From an uncultured Chthonomonas sp. (GTDB taxonomy: Bacteria > Armatimonadota > Chthonomonadetes > Chthonomonadales > Chthonomonadaceae): 42,924 nt of DNA. Shown here in pieces: positions 16,562 to 25,499 of this stretch (position 1 is the stretch's first letter; each line of letters opens with the position of its first letter). The notes beneath the pieces are model-generated. The model had not been told where the DNA came from and did not search any database. It saw only the letters and a list, made by a program, of their open reading frames with translations. The DNA lies in NCBI GenBank assembly GCA_903919615.1, contig CAIXIX010000468.1, forward strand, positions 1 through 42,924, read 5' to 3'. The position numbers and the translations under genes were made by a program.

Positions 16562-18262
16562 ATGACTTCTGCCCGTCAGTATCGTCCGTTGCGTGCGCGC
16601 AATGTTGGCGTTGCGCTCATTGCGCTCGCCGCGCCGCTCGCACTGATGACCAATCTCCACGGCAGAGCTGCCGCAGAGACAGCTGTCAGGCATGCAGCGA
16701 GACGCGCCGCAGGATCAGTGACGACTCCGCTGTCTGTCGACTGGAAATTTACCGGCACTTACTTCAGCAGTAATCCTGCGTCCCCGACTCTCTCAGCCGA
16801 CACCGCATATTTTGTTTCCGGCAATGCTGTATACGCCGTAGCCCTAGATACAGGTGGGCTAAAATGGCGGTATCCGGCCGATACTGCAGCATATTTGCCA
16901 AAGCTTGTTGAGTTTACTCCGACCTTAGCAAATGGCAAACTTTTTATCTCGGCTCCCGATGGGCTATATGCGCTTAGTGCCGCTGATGGGAAACTGCTCT
17001 GGCGGTTCGCGCCTGCGGGCAAGAGCCAGGTGCTTGGATCCCCGATTGTTTTAGAGAACACGGTCTACTTCACCTGCCAGAACGGCAGGATGTATGCCGT
17101 TGACGGAACAACGGGCGAATTTGCGGGCGGAGCGTACTCCCTCCCGAACCGGCCAGCCGGCATCGACATCGGCGGTGACCTCGGCGCAGAACCCTCGATC
17201 TATAATGGCGAACTGTTCTACGTGACCTCGAGCCAGGATCTTCATGCGAGGAACATTGTTAGTGGCGTAAACCGGTGGACGGTTCATCTCTCAAACGATA
17301 TCTCCGTCGCGAAGCCCGTTTTCTACGGCGATGGCTTCTATCTCTCTCTTGGCAGCACCTTCTCAAGCTGGAAGACCAACGGTCAGGTGCGATGGTCGAT
17401 CTCCCTCCCGACGGATGCCGCAGTACCGCCCGTTGTTGATGAGAATGGCACGGCTTATATCGTGCTAGGCGATCGATCTGTATACTCCATAAACTCGCAT
17501 GGCAAGGGGACCTGGAGAAAAGCTGCACACATTCCAAACCGTGCGTTAGCACAGCCAGTAGTCACGAACAACTTGTTGATTGTTACGACTGCATTGGGTG
17601 GGATAACAGCATTCGACACGGCGACGGGCGAACTCAAGTGGAACTACAAGCTGACTCCAAGTTCAGACGATCCAGAGAACGTTCCAACAATTACCAGCGT
17701 TGCGTCTCGCACTGTGGTACAGGGGGATACGCTCTACGCACTTTCCGATGACGGTTCTCTAACCGCATTCCGACACGACGCTATCGATTCAGATCCTCCA
17801 GTAATCGACAAGCTTGAACCCGAAAACGGCGTTGTGATCAATGGACGACCGCCGGTTCACATCAGCGCACATATCGTTGACGAAGGATCGGGCCTCGATC
17901 TCAGCACGCTCACACTGAAGCTCGATGACCAGTTGATTGGCAGGCGCGATGCAACCGATGAGCCTGCAAAGGGCATTGCCGACAATGGCTTCAGCTGGAA
18001 AGCCGACACCAATACCATTGAGTACACGACGATTGAATCGGACACGGGCGGGAAGTCAAGCCAGCTTGCAGATGGCCATCACACAATTACGGTAACCGTT
18101 AAGGACTGGAAAGGCAACCAGCTAAACAAGACCTGGAACTTCATCGCCGACGATACCGTTAAGAAGATCCGTAAATCCGACACGGCTAATGGCCCTGGTC
18201 GCGGTGGCCCGGGCGTTGGTCCTGGCGGACTTGGCGGTGGCAAGGGTGGTGGTGGAGAGTAA
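16562..18262 (+). CDS. Secreted PQQ-type beta-propeller protein with Ig-like domain and Gly-rich tail
   Basis: A 566-aa exported protein. An N-terminal signal peptide (residues about 1-40, hydrophobic core VGVALIALAAPLAL) is followed by PQQ-like propeller blades (about 50-400) with repeated motifs such as VYAVALDTGGLKWRYPAD, LYALSAADGKLLWRFAPAG and TAFDTATGELKWNYKL. These outer-surface propellers often lack a cofactor; no dehydrogenase signature was seen, so enzymatic activity is not claimed. Residues about 410-540 look like an Ig-like sandwich (DGHHTITVTVKDWKGNQLN). The last 25 residues are almost all Gly and Pro with a few charges. GGGGGG upstream is the RBS. It has its own consensus promoter and an intrinsic terminator downstream. 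Confidence 0.8.
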   Translation: MTSARQYRPLRARNVGVALIALAAPLALMTNLHGRAAAETAVRHAARRAAGSVTTPLSVDWKFTGTYFSSNPASPTLSADTAYFVSGNAVYAVALDTGGLKWRYPADTAAYLPKLVEFTPTLANGKLFISAPDGLYALSAADGKLLWRFAPAGKSQVLGSPIVLENTVYFTCQNGRMYAVDGTTGEFAGGAYSLPNRPAGIDIGGDLGAEPSIYNGELFYVTSSQDLHARNIVSGVNRWTVHLSNDISVAKPVFYGDGFYLSLGSTFSSWKTNGQVRWSISLPTDAAVPPVVDENGTAYIVLGDRSVYSINSHGKGTWRKAAHIPNRALAQPVVTNNLLIVTTALGGITAFDTATGELKWNYKLTPSSDDPENVPTITSVASRTVVQGDTLYALSDDGSLTAFRHDAIDSDPPVIDKLEPENGVVINGRPPVHISAHIVDEGSGLDLSTLTLKLDDQLIGRRDATDEPAKGIADNGFSWKADTNTIEYTTIESDTGGKSSQLADGHHTITVTVKDWKGNQLNKTWNFIADDTVKKIRKSDTANGPGRGGPGVGPGGLGGGKGGGGE

Positions 18263-18293
18263 TCTCTGCTTGACCGGGTTTCCAAAATGAGAG

Positions 18294-18335
18294 ACGCCCG
18301 TGTGCAGTTGCTGCACACGGGCGTTCTGTTGTCTT
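18294..18335 (+). terminator. Intrinsic terminator after the PQQ-propeller gene
   Basis: ACGCCCGTGTGCAG (18294-18307), loop TTG, CTGCACACGGGCGT (18311-18324): a perfect 14-bp stem followed by TCTGTTGTCTT. The stem is symmetric, so it may also serve the converging ankyrin gene on the minus strand, although that side has a poorer T-tract. Confidence 0.85.
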
Positions 18336-18375
18336 AAGGCAACATCTCACTCTGAGATGAGAAATGATGCAGACT

Positions 18376-20157
18376 TTAGCCGCCGGACTTTTTTATGATG
18401 TCGGTGAGTGTAGTGTTTCCTTGCTTCTGTGCGACCTGCAGTGGAGTCTCATCGCGGCTATTCGCTCTGTGCACATCCGCGTGGTTTGTCAGCAGCAGTT
18501 TCACTGCCTCCACCTGCCCGGCTCTAATTGCCTGTGTCAGTGGAGTCTGCCCATCTGTCTGAATCTCATTTGCAGTGGCTCCATTCTCCACGAGCCACTT
18601 TACAGTTTCCAAGTGCTGCCGCATGAGCGCAAGGCTGAGTGGTGATTGTCGCATCGAATTAAGGGCATTCAGGTCGCCGCTCTGCTTAAATAGGAAAGGC
18701 AAACGCGAAATGTCTCCCATCGCAGCTGCTGTGTATAGACTGTCTTGACTGCCATGCGAACGAAGCAGGTTATATATCTCCGTGTTATTGTTTTCAGCCG
18801 CAATTTCCAACAGCGGCAGCGACGTACCGCGAATTGACTGACGTTCTAGCTGGATATGTTGGTTTGTGTTAACCGGAGTTATCAGTGGTGGGCTCTTTAT
18901 GATACGGTCCCGAATCATGCTCGTCAATTCTGCATGGGCGCCATGTTCGATTAATGTGCGGACCATTTCTATCTTCCCAAGCATCACGGCGATCCAGAGC
19001 GCCCTTGAAATATCTGGCTTCGCACCCGCCCGTAAGAGACAAAACAGAGGCTCGGTTGACTTGCACATTACAGCACGTTCGATCGGCAGCTCTCCTTCTT
19101 CGTCCTCGAGATCGAGTACCTTACGGTCTCCCAAAAGAAGAGTTATGGCAGGCACGTCCTCAAATCGAATGGCGGTGGCGAGGTCTGGCATGATGCCAAT
19201 TTGCCGCAGCTTGAGATAGTCCTTTCGACGCAGAGGCTCTCTCATTGCACGTTTCAAAATTGCATCGGCGCCGGGAGCACGATTAGAAACTATTTTCGCG
19301 AAGTGATCGATGATGCGGTCTATCTGAGATGGGTCCCCTTCACGAAGCGCGATGGTCAGCGCTGATTGCTTGCGCCCTTGCCCGGCGGTGGCGTCAGCGC
19401 CAGCATCCAACACCATCTGGAGCGCCACGTCATCATGAAGATCGACTGCAATTGCTGCTGCAGACCCATGCCTCGCATCACCGACGTTTAACTCTGCCCC
19501 AGACTTCACCAGCGAAATGAACAGATCACGATCTCCTGCAGCCAATGCCTCGCTGACCGTTGGCTCAATACCGCGGTTTTTGATCAGATCGTAAATCTTG
19601 CGAGCCGAAGCTGCATTTTTCCGAATCGACTCATACCCAGGCGACATCCGCAATCCTCTAAGCTGATCGAGCGTATTACTAGCGGCGTTCTCGATGGGCG
19701 GAACAAGCGGTCGATCGTCTTGCAGCGCAAGACCAAGGGAGGTTCGAACGCACAGTGCGCGTGGGTCTGCGCCCGCATCTAAGAGCAGAGCAACATCCGC
19801 CACATCTATTCTTTCTATTGCGTATCCAAGTGGGGTTTGGCGCGAGCTATTGGTCACTTTGACATTTGCCCCAGCCTTTACAAGTATCGAGACAATCTTA
19901 GGTTTTCCAAGCGTTTCTGCGATCATAAGGGCGGACTCACCGGGACCAGACCAATCGATGTCGCCCCGAGTCGTCTTGGTGTTCGGATTGGCGCCGAAGG
20001 CCAGTGCCCTTCGTACACCTACAACATCTCCAGTGCGGATGGCGTGAATAAGACGCCGACGCATGGTTCTAACCCAGACATCACGTCCAACCACAACTAC
20101 GCACGCGACAATCAGGAATGCAACAGCTGCACTCTGTAATCTGTTTTTGGCGGACAA
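18376..20157 (-). CDS. Membrane-anchored ankyrin-repeat protein 1
   Basis: A 593-aa protein with one N-terminal transmembrane segment (AAVAFLIVACVVVVGRDVWV) followed by ankyrin repeats across the whole length. Typical repeat pieces are DGQTPLTQAIRAGQVEAVKL, NSRQTPLGYAIERIDVADVA and LLLDAGADP. Ankyrin repeats mediate protein-protein contacts; no catalytic domain is visible. It starts at TTG 20157, supported by GGGAG 5 bases upstream. It lies 116 bases downstream of a clear paralog of nearly the same size (600 aa); the C-terminal 150 residues align almost without gaps (for example SLYTAAAMGDISRL against SLYIAAAMGDLGEL), pointing to a tandem duplication. Topology predicts a short cytoplasmic tail and an outside ankyrin domain, or the reverse. 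Confidence 0.85.
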   Translation of the reverse strand: MSAKNRLQSAAVAFLIVACVVVVGRDVWVRTMRRRLIHAIRTGDVVGVRRALAFGANPNTKTTRGDIDWSGPGESALMIAETLGKPKIVSILVKAGANVKVTNSSRQTPLGYAIERIDVADVALLLDAGADPRALCVRTSLGLALQDDRPLVPPIENAASNTLDQLRGLRMSPGYESIRKNAASARKIYDLIKNRGIEPTVSEALAAGDRDLFISLVKSGAELNVGDARHGSAAAIAVDLHDDVALQMVLDAGADATAGQGRKQSALTIALREGDPSQIDRIIDHFAKIVSNRAPGADAILKRAMREPLRRKDYLKLRQIGIMPDLATAIRFEDVPAITLLLGDRKVLDLEDEEGELPIERAVMCKSTEPLFCLLRAGAKPDISRALWIAVMLGKIEMVRTLIEHGAHAELTSMIRDRIIKSPPLITPVNTNQHIQLERQSIRGTSLPLLEIAAENNNTEIYNLLRSHGSQDSLYTAAAMGDISRLPFLFKQSGDLNALNSMRQSPLSLALMRQHLETVKWLVENGATANEIQTDGQTPLTQAIRAGQVEAVKLLLTNHADVHRANSRDETPLQVAQKQGNTTLTDIIKKSGG

Positions 20158-20229
20158 TTCAGCTCCCTTGTGAGCGCTTGAGTAAAATATCGAGACTCTA
20201 TCTCAGATATTTTGTCGGGGTAAACATGC

Positions 20230-20262
20230 ACAGTGTTCGCCGGCATAATTGTTGGCGACACG
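20230..20262 (-). terminator. Possible weak hairpin after ankyrin gene 2
   Basis: On the minus strand, GTGTCGCC and GGCGAACAC (with one bulged base) bracket about 12 bases, directly downstream of the 20274 stop, followed by a TGTTT stretch. The stem is short and the U-tract poor; it could attenuate rather than end transcription into ankyrin gene 1. Confidence 0.3.
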
Positions 20263-20273
20263 ATTGACCAGTA

Positions 20274-22076
20274 TCAGGCGCCATATTGCCTCAATATCTG
20301 TTCAAGCTTCACGTTCTTGAGTTTCACCGCGAGGTTAAGCGGAGTTTCGCCGCGGTCGTTACTGCGTTTCGGATCTGCCTTGTGTTCCAACAACAGCTGC
20401 AGGCCTCTGGTATCGCCCGTCTTGACACAAAAAGTCAAGGGAGTCTGTCCGTCCAGCTGCAGGATATCGGCGCTAGCCCCCGCTTTTAGCAGCCATTCCG
20501 CAGCATCCCAGTGGCGCCGGATTAGCGCTAACCCAATTGCGGATTGCCTCAACGAGTTAAGAGCATCCAGGTCTTCGCCTTTGGCCCTTAGTCGTTTCAG
20601 CTCCCCCAGGTCTCCCATTGCAGCGGCAATATAGAGATTTGCAACTGCGCCATGTTTCTTCAGTTCGCCATATATCGCAGAGGAGCCCATTTCGGCTGCA
20701 ATCTGTATAAGAGGCATTGGGCCGTCTCCGCCGGTTTGCCGTTCAAGCGCTAAGTACCCCTTGTTCAGACTGGAGCGCTCGATCATCAACCTCTTTTCAG
20801 TTACCGTCAATGTACTCGAACGAGGTGCAAGTTTCGCCCCCGCGTCGAGAAGCAAACTAACTTTGACTGAATTAGCGGTTTCTACGGCAAGCCTTAATGC
20901 AACACATTTATTGGGATCCGCACCGCGTTCCAGCAAACATTTGACGACAGCGGGTGGCCCAGCCTGTTCCAAAGGATAAGCGCTATCATCGAAGGGCAAA
21001 TTGGGACTGGTTCCATGAGAAAGCAGGTATTTGATTGCTTCAACATCTGCAAATCTTATTGCGGTCTGTAAATTGGGGATCACACAGGCGGATCGCAACA
21101 GCAAGTATTGCGGTCGCTCCGAGACGTTCGCCATCAACCGGCCTGCGATCTTCTGGGCGCCAGGTTTGTTTTGCCGCAGCCGTTTGACTGCATGATCGAC
21201 AATCAATGTTGTCAGCAGACTTTCGCGGTTTTCAGTTGCAACACTAAAGGCTGACCTTTCGCCGGCAATGACGGTCGCATCGGCGCCAGCATTAAGGAGC
21301 TCGGTAAGTAAAGCAGTATCGCGCATTTGCACGGCAATTCTTACCGGATTTAGCCCAGCCTTATCCGAGGCATTGATGTCTGCACCTGAACTCAATAGTG
21401 CGCGAAAACGCGCAAAATCTCGTACGCTCAGCGCGTCGACGAGTGCTGGCTTCGCTCCATGATCCACAAGCATATCGTAGATCGCACGAATGGTCCGCTG
21501 AGACGAGCTAGCCTTCGCCATACTGTTGGCCCCTTTTATATGCGGGTCGAAGAAGTTCAGGGCGCGGTACGCAGTCATTCGGATTGGCAGTTCAATCTCA
21601 TTTTGTCGTTGTTCAATTCCCAATATAGAAACGCGCGGCACTGCGATTGCCTGCATCTCACCAGGGTCCAATGCAGGCTGATTCGGATTTGCGCCCGCTT
21701 GCAAGAGATCGTGAACGACTACAACGTTGCAATTTGCAATCGCCATAGCGAGGCTGCTGTCGTGCGCGTTCGTAAGAGCATTTACGTTAGCGCCAGCCTG
21801 TATCAGGCTCTTGCAGATATCAGTACTGTTGATACTGGCAGCTACCACAAGCGCCGGATCGCCTGGCAGCGCGATATTAACTTCTCCTTCTTGCGCCGTC
21901 GCATTTGGACTGGCGCCGAAAATTAGTGCTCGTGCTGCAGCGTCTGCGTCTGCATTGTGAATCGCCCTGAACACGGCTCGATTTGCCACACGGTGCACCA
22001 CATCACGGACTAAAAACAAGCCCAGGAGAGCAGTCAGCAACAGAGAAAAGCCACTCTGTTTCTTTAGCCGTTTCAT
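20274..22076 (-). CDS. Membrane-anchored ankyrin-repeat protein 2
   Basis: A 600-aa paralog of the next downstream gene. The start at 22076 gives MKRLKKQSGFSLLLTALLGL, a basic start and a single transmembrane helix; GGAGA lies 9 bases upstream. Upstream in-frame ATGs would add 58 residues without an RBS and are rejected. Ankyrin repeat fragments include GDPALVVAASINSTDICKSL, LLDAGAKLAP, LQLDGQTPLTFCVKTGDTRG and RGETPLNLAVKLKNVKLEQI. No effector or enzymatic domain is seen. It is divergent from a phytanoyl-CoA dioxygenase-like gene across 156 bases and is probably co-transcribed with ankyrin gene 1. Confidence 0.85.
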   Translation of the reverse strand: MKRLKKQSGFSLLLTALLGLFLVRDVVHRVANRAVFRAIHNADADAAARALIFGASPNATAQEGEVNIALPGDPALVVAASINSTDICKSLIQAGANVNALTNAHDSSLAMAIANCNVVVVHDLLQAGANPNQPALDPGEMQAIAVPRVSILGIEQRQNEIELPIRMTAYRALNFFDPHIKGANSMAKASSSQRTIRAIYDMLVDHGAKPALVDALSVRDFARFRALLSSGADINASDKAGLNPVRIAVQMRDTALLTELLNAGADATVIAGERSAFSVATENRESLLTTLIVDHAVKRLRQNKPGAQKIAGRLMANVSERPQYLLLRSACVIPNLQTAIRFADVEAIKYLLSHGTSPNLPFDDSAYPLEQAGPPAVVKCLLERGADPNKCVALRLAVETANSVKVSLLLDAGAKLAPRSSTLTVTEKRLMIERSSLNKGYLALERQTGGDGPMPLIQIAAEMGSSAIYGELKKHGAVANLYIAAAMGDLGELKRLRAKGEDLDALNSLRQSAIGLALIRRHWDAAEWLLKAGASADILQLDGQTPLTFCVKTGDTRGLQLLLEHKADPKRSNDRGETPLNLAVKLKNVKLEQILRQYGA

Positions 22077-22232
22077 AGCAAGAAGTCTCCATGCGTGCTC
22101 GAACGATTTCGATTGAAGAACGGACCGAACACGGCGTGACGCTTCACGATTACGAAGGAACCGGATGCATATTAAGTGAATTGCTGGGGGGATCGGGGCC
22201 GCAAAGCGCGCCGATCGGGGGGATACGATGCC

Positions 22233-23051
22233 ATGGCGCTTTCTGCCCAACAGATTAATTTCTTTGAGACGTTCGGGTTTCTAGTGTTCCCGAACCTGCT
22301 ATCCGACGACATCGGCTGGATTACGGATGAATTTACTACTATTCACAATACCGCATCCGGCCCAAAACACGATGGCACAAAACGAACGTGCATCGTCCCG
22401 TTCATTGATCAGAGCGCAAAAATGTGCTCGCTTCTGGATCACCGTGACATTGTTGAGATTGCTGCATCCCTGCTTGGCGCCGATTTCAACTATCTCGGCG
22501 GTGATGGCAACTACTATACGGGCGACACCGGATGGCATTCGGACGGCTGGCACGACACAGGTCTATTTATTAAGATGGCGCTTTACCTGGATCCAGTTCG
22601 AAAAGATTCGGGATGTCTGCGCGTCATTCCTGGCAGTCAGGTGCTTGGCAATAACTGGCTGTTGAAAGTGCGTGATGTGAACCGATCACGCGAAGCATTT
22701 GGAATCGAGCCGAGCGCCGTGCCGGCAGTGCCATTGGAGAGCAATCCTGGGGATCTGGTGGTCTTCAATCATAACCTGCACCATGCAGCCTTTGGCGGCA
22801 ACAACTCACGGAGAATGTTCACGCTTAACCTGTCTCACCACGCTGAAACAGAGCCACAGATAGCGGATTTGACAGGCTATATCAACAGCCACGGCAGATT
22901 CTGGCTTGATCAGCTTCATTCAAGGACGATGCGCGAAACGGCCTCTCCGGAAAGAATGAGGCACCTGCAGCAGATCATCGAGCTCGAGGGCGGCCTTGCA
23001 GACGCATCCGCAAGGTGTCGTGCCAGCATGGCCGAACCAAGCCGGGGGTGA
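22233..23051 (+). CDS. Phytanoyl-CoA dioxygenase (PhyH) family protein
   Basis: A 272-aa non-heme iron, 2-oxoglutarate-dependent oxygenase-like protein, distinct from the first PhyH-type gene in the window. The family N terminus is MALSAQQINFFETFGFLVFP. The iron ligands are His102 and Asp104 (GWHSDGWHD) and a distal His near 183/184 (NLHHAAFGG), followed by SRRMFTLNLSHH, which would supply the 2-oxoglutarate Arg. The ATG at 22233 follows a GGGGGGA element by about 9 bases; an in-frame GTG at 22176 would add 19 residues of unlikely composition. The stop lies only 6 bases from the stop of the converging membrane-protein gene. Substrate unknown. Confidence 0.85.
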   Translation: MALSAQQINFFETFGFLVFPNLLSDDIGWITDEFTTIHNTASGPKHDGTKRTCIVPFIDQSAKMCSLLDHRDIVEIAASLLGADFNYLGGDGNYYTGDTGWHSDGWHDTGLFIKMALYLDPVRKDSGCLRVIPGSQVLGNNWLLKVRDVNRSREAFGIEPSAVPAVPLESNPGDLVVFNHNLHHAAFGGNNSRRMFTLNLSHHAETEPQIADLTGYINSHGRFWLDQLHSRTMRETASPERMRHLQQIIELEGGLADASARCRASMAEPSRG

Positions 23052-23057
23052 GGGCTA

Positions 23058-23789
23058 TCAGCGTGTTGCGCGGTGTCGCCCGAAACGTGCGGACGGGGGT
23101 GCGAAGCGCGCTAGCGCTCGCTGCGCTCTCGCATTCACGACTCCCGCAACCGCTCCGAGACCAGCCGCAGCTATCGAGACTGTTAGGATAACCTCCAAGG
23201 ACATCAACCAGAAACGCAGCACATGTCCAGACGCAATTGCAGCCAGAACGCTCAACCCGCCGACCAAGAGGGTATAGATCGAACTGGAGCGCGCTGCCTC
23301 GGCTACAGGAGTGAGTCCGCGTTTCAACTGCGAAAAGGCTGGCAGCCAACCGATGGCTGCGCCAATTAAACAGTCTGTGCCGAACATGATATTGACTGTC
23401 AAATGCGACAGATTCATGAGGCAATCGATACCGATGAAGACACATGCACCTGTGACTGATCCGACCATTAAGTTCAAGGCCATCCAGGCAGGCAGCGGTA
23501 GTTGATGTTTGGCGGCTCGATGCTCTCTGAGAAGAGATCGTCCGATGACATGTGGGTCTCCAAACTGCCGCATTGACGCCCTTGTTGCTTCCTCGGTGGC
23601 GGCGCCAAGCTCACAATGCGCTTCGATCAGTCTGGTCAGATGAACGCGAACCTCTGTGCGTATGATGTCGCGCTCCTGATATGTCATGCATTTGATCAGA
23701 GGAAGACACAAATGATCCAGATAGTCTTCGACGCCGGTGTATGCGCCCGTGCCTGACTCTAAAGAGTCAGCTTCATGCAGTCTGTTCAT
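23058..23789 (-). CDS. Membrane protein with permease-prefix/HAAS-like domain, PadR partner
   Basis: A 243-aa protein with an N-terminal helical domain of the DUF1700/HAAS or permease-prefix type (about residues 15-90: YQERDIIRTEVRVHLTRLIE, then ATRASMRQFGDPHVIGRSLL). Four to five hydrophobic helices follow, then a basic C-terminal tail. Such proteins commonly sit directly behind PadR regulators and are thought to transmit envelope signals or act as anti-regulators. Its start overlaps the padR-like gene's end by 17 bases (23773-23789), so the two are translationally coupled. The last about 20 residues are Ala/Arg-rich and not conserved-looking. Confidence 0.75.
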   Translation of the reverse strand: MNRLHEADSLESGTGAYTGVEDYLDHLCLPLIKCMTYQERDIIRTEVRVHLTRLIEAHCELGAATEEATRASMRQFGDPHVIGRSLLREHRAAKHQLPLPAWMALNLMVGSVTGACVFIGIDCLMNLSHLTVNIMFGTDCLIGAAIGWLPAFSQLKRGLTPVAEAARSSSIYTLLVGGLSVLAAIASGHVLRFWLMSLEVILTVSIAAAGLGAVAGVVNARAQRALARFAPPSARFGRHRATR

Positions 23790-24120
23790 CGGGTTCTCCC
23801 TTCATTACTCGATCAAGCACGGCGCTAAAGTCTTTCCATAGACGGCTGCGGCGCTCTAATTCAGCGAGGCCCTTTGTCGTTATGGTGTATATCTTTCTCG
23901 GCGGACCGCTTTCCGATACCTGCCAATCTCCTGCGATCATTCCATCGTTTTCTAACGCGTGCAACGCGGGATAGAGAGTGCCCTCTTTAAAGGCGAGAGC
24001 CTGGCCACTGAGCCTTTCAATCTCACGCGCAAGGCCGTAACCATGCTGCGGTCCATTGTTAAGAACCGACAGTACAATCATCGGCGTATTGCCTTTTATC
24101 AATTCGCGGCCGAAGTCCAA
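23773..24120 (-). CDS. PadR family transcriptional regulator
   Basis: A 115-aa winged-helix repressor-type regulator: DFGRELIKGNTPMIVLSVLN, then GPQHGYGLAREIERLSGQAL, FKEGTLYPALHALENDGMI and the wing SGPPRKIYTITTKGLAEL, all diagnostic for PadR. The single-domain length is typical of the PadR-s1 subgroup. Translation starts at TTG 24120; GGAGG lies 6 bases upstream and there is no better ATG. It overlaps the following HAAS-like membrane protein by 17 bases. A perfect inverted repeat over its own promoter suggests autoregulation. The ligand is not known. Confidence 0.92.
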   Translation of the reverse strand: MDFGRELIKGNTPMIVLSVLNNGPQHGYGLAREIERLSGQALAFKEGTLYPALHALENDGMIAGDWQVSESGPPRKIYTITTKGLAELERRSRLWKDFSAVLDRVMKGEPDEQTA

Positions 24121-24132
24121 TACTTGCCTCCA

Positions 24133-24177
24133 GTACTACATTGGACACTATAGTACCTCGGATTTCAATATAGTCAA
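24133..24177 (-). promoter_or_regulatory. padR promoter with operator-like inverted repeat
   Basis: Reading the minus strand: -35 TTGACT (24177-24172), 16-base spacer, -10 TACTAT (24155-24150). The perfect inverted repeat GTACTA (24133-24138) - 12 bases - TAGTAC (24151-24156) covers the -10 and the transcription start. PadR proteins typically bind such TA-rich dyads; binding by this protein is inferred. Confidence 0.65.
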
Positions 24178-24197
24178 GTCGATTCATTTACTGTTTC

Positions 24198-25139
24198 TCA
24201 ATTTCCCGAAATACTGTCCACGTTGGCGAAGATCTCGCGTAACTTCACGGTAATCTCATCAGGCAGTGGCGGGGCCAGGATTGACTGTAAGTTTTCGCGG
24301 AGATGCTCTACGCTGCTTGTTCCTGAGAGCACCACATCGATCCCGGGTTCATGGCTGCAAAACCGATACCCGGCATCGGTGATGCTGGTGCTGCATTGTG
24401 CAAGAAAGCCAAGAGGATTTGAGAGATCAATTTCGGCGCCATCTACAAGGCCCCGGGCGATGAGACCTTGCATTGCCTCCTTCAGCGCATCAGGCTGACT
24501 GAGCGCTCGGCGAACTGCGAACATGCAAAGAGTGCCGATGTTGTTGAGCGTTGTGTACTGAAGCACTCTGTCTCTGGCGGACTGATTGAGGAGATTGAAG
24601 CCAGTCATGATCACGTCCCAGAAACTAGCTTCCTCTTCAACGAGGCGAGAAAGCATCTGATGCGATGGATCTGGACCGAATGTTTCAGTGATCCCGATAA
24701 ATCGGATCTTGCCCTCTGCCTGGACCTTTTTCAGCGCGGGCAAAAGCTCTTCACATGCATAGGGATATTCGTCCACCGTGACCGCGTGGAGATGAAACAC
24801 GTCAATGTAGTCGGTCTCCAGTCTTTGAAGGCACGCCTCTACTCGCAGGATCATATCGGCGGCAGAGCACCACGCGTCCTGCCAATCCACTCCTGCCTTG
24901 GTCGAGATCACAATGCCATTTCGCGGCACACCCCGCAGCGCCCTGCCCACCACAGCTTCGGTGCCATAGGACTCAGCCGTGTCGATAATGTTGATTCCGA
25001 GGTCAATTGCTTCTCGAACTACAGCAATGGCACTCTCCTCTGATTTGCCAATTTTGAGACCGAGACGACTGTGACCGCCGCACCCAAGCCCTATGCGGCT
25101 GACACTCAGCCCCGTACGACCGAGAGTTGTGTATTCCAT
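24198..25139 (-). CDS. Aldo/keto reductase
   Basis: A 313-aa NAD(P)H-dependent oxidoreductase of the AKR superfamily, (beta/alpha)8 barrel. The N terminus is MEYTTLGRTGLSVSRIGLG. The catalytic tetrad is visible in order: Asp and Tyr in DTAESYGTE, Lys in VISTKAGVDW, His in VFHLHAV. The C-terminal cofactor region is DVVLSGTSSVEHLRENLQSI. The ATG at 25139 has GAGGAG about 11 bases upstream; the open frame extends further but without family similarity. The substrate is unknown; neighbours do not give a pathway. Confidence 0.92.
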   Translation of the reverse strand: MEYTTLGRTGLSVSRIGLGCGGHSRLGLKIGKSEESAIAVVREAIDLGINIIDTAESYGTEAVVGRALRGVPRNGIVISTKAGVDWQDAWCSAADMILRVEACLQRLETDYIDVFHLHAVTVDEYPYACEELLPALKKVQAEGKIRFIGITETFGPDPSHQMLSRLVEEEASFWDVIMTGFNLLNQSARDRVLQYTTLNNIGTLCMFAVRRALSQPDALKEAMQGLIARGLVDGAEIDLSNPLGFLAQCSTSITDAGYRFCSHEPGIDVVLSGTSSVEHLRENLQSILAPPLPDEITVKLREIFANVDSISGN

Positions 25140-25499
25140 TTGCTGGGTGTCTCCTCTTTCGTCATATGTCCGATCATTGCAGTTCAGGTAAGCTATTATG
25201 ACGCACTGGCACGCGGTGCAGATTCTAACCACAAACAGACGCAAATAAATGCGAATTAGCAACAACAAATCGTGATAAGCCACTGCGCAGTGTGGAGCTA
25301 CTTGGGCTAGCAATCACAATTCGATAGGACTTGGCCGCTTACTGCTTTCGGGACCTCGCTCCCCTCCCTAACCCTCCCCTGATTCGCTGGCAAGCTCGCA
25401 GGAGCGGGAATGACATCTTCGCCGCCGGAAGCGATCGCATCACGGTCAACGGATGTACATCGGACGAGGTATACATCACTTGAACGACAGAGGATAAAG
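25140..25499. other. 360-base divergent interval with a CT-rich imperfect palindrome
   Basis: Between the aldo/keto reductase and the serine hydrolase. At about 25362-25412 there is a C-rich stretch (CTCCCCTCCCTAACCCTCCC) followed by an imperfect stem (CCTGATTCGCT / AAGCTCGCAGG) and GAGCGGGA, resembling dispersed palindromic elements. No gene, tRNA or clear promoter is seen. Confidence 0.5.
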
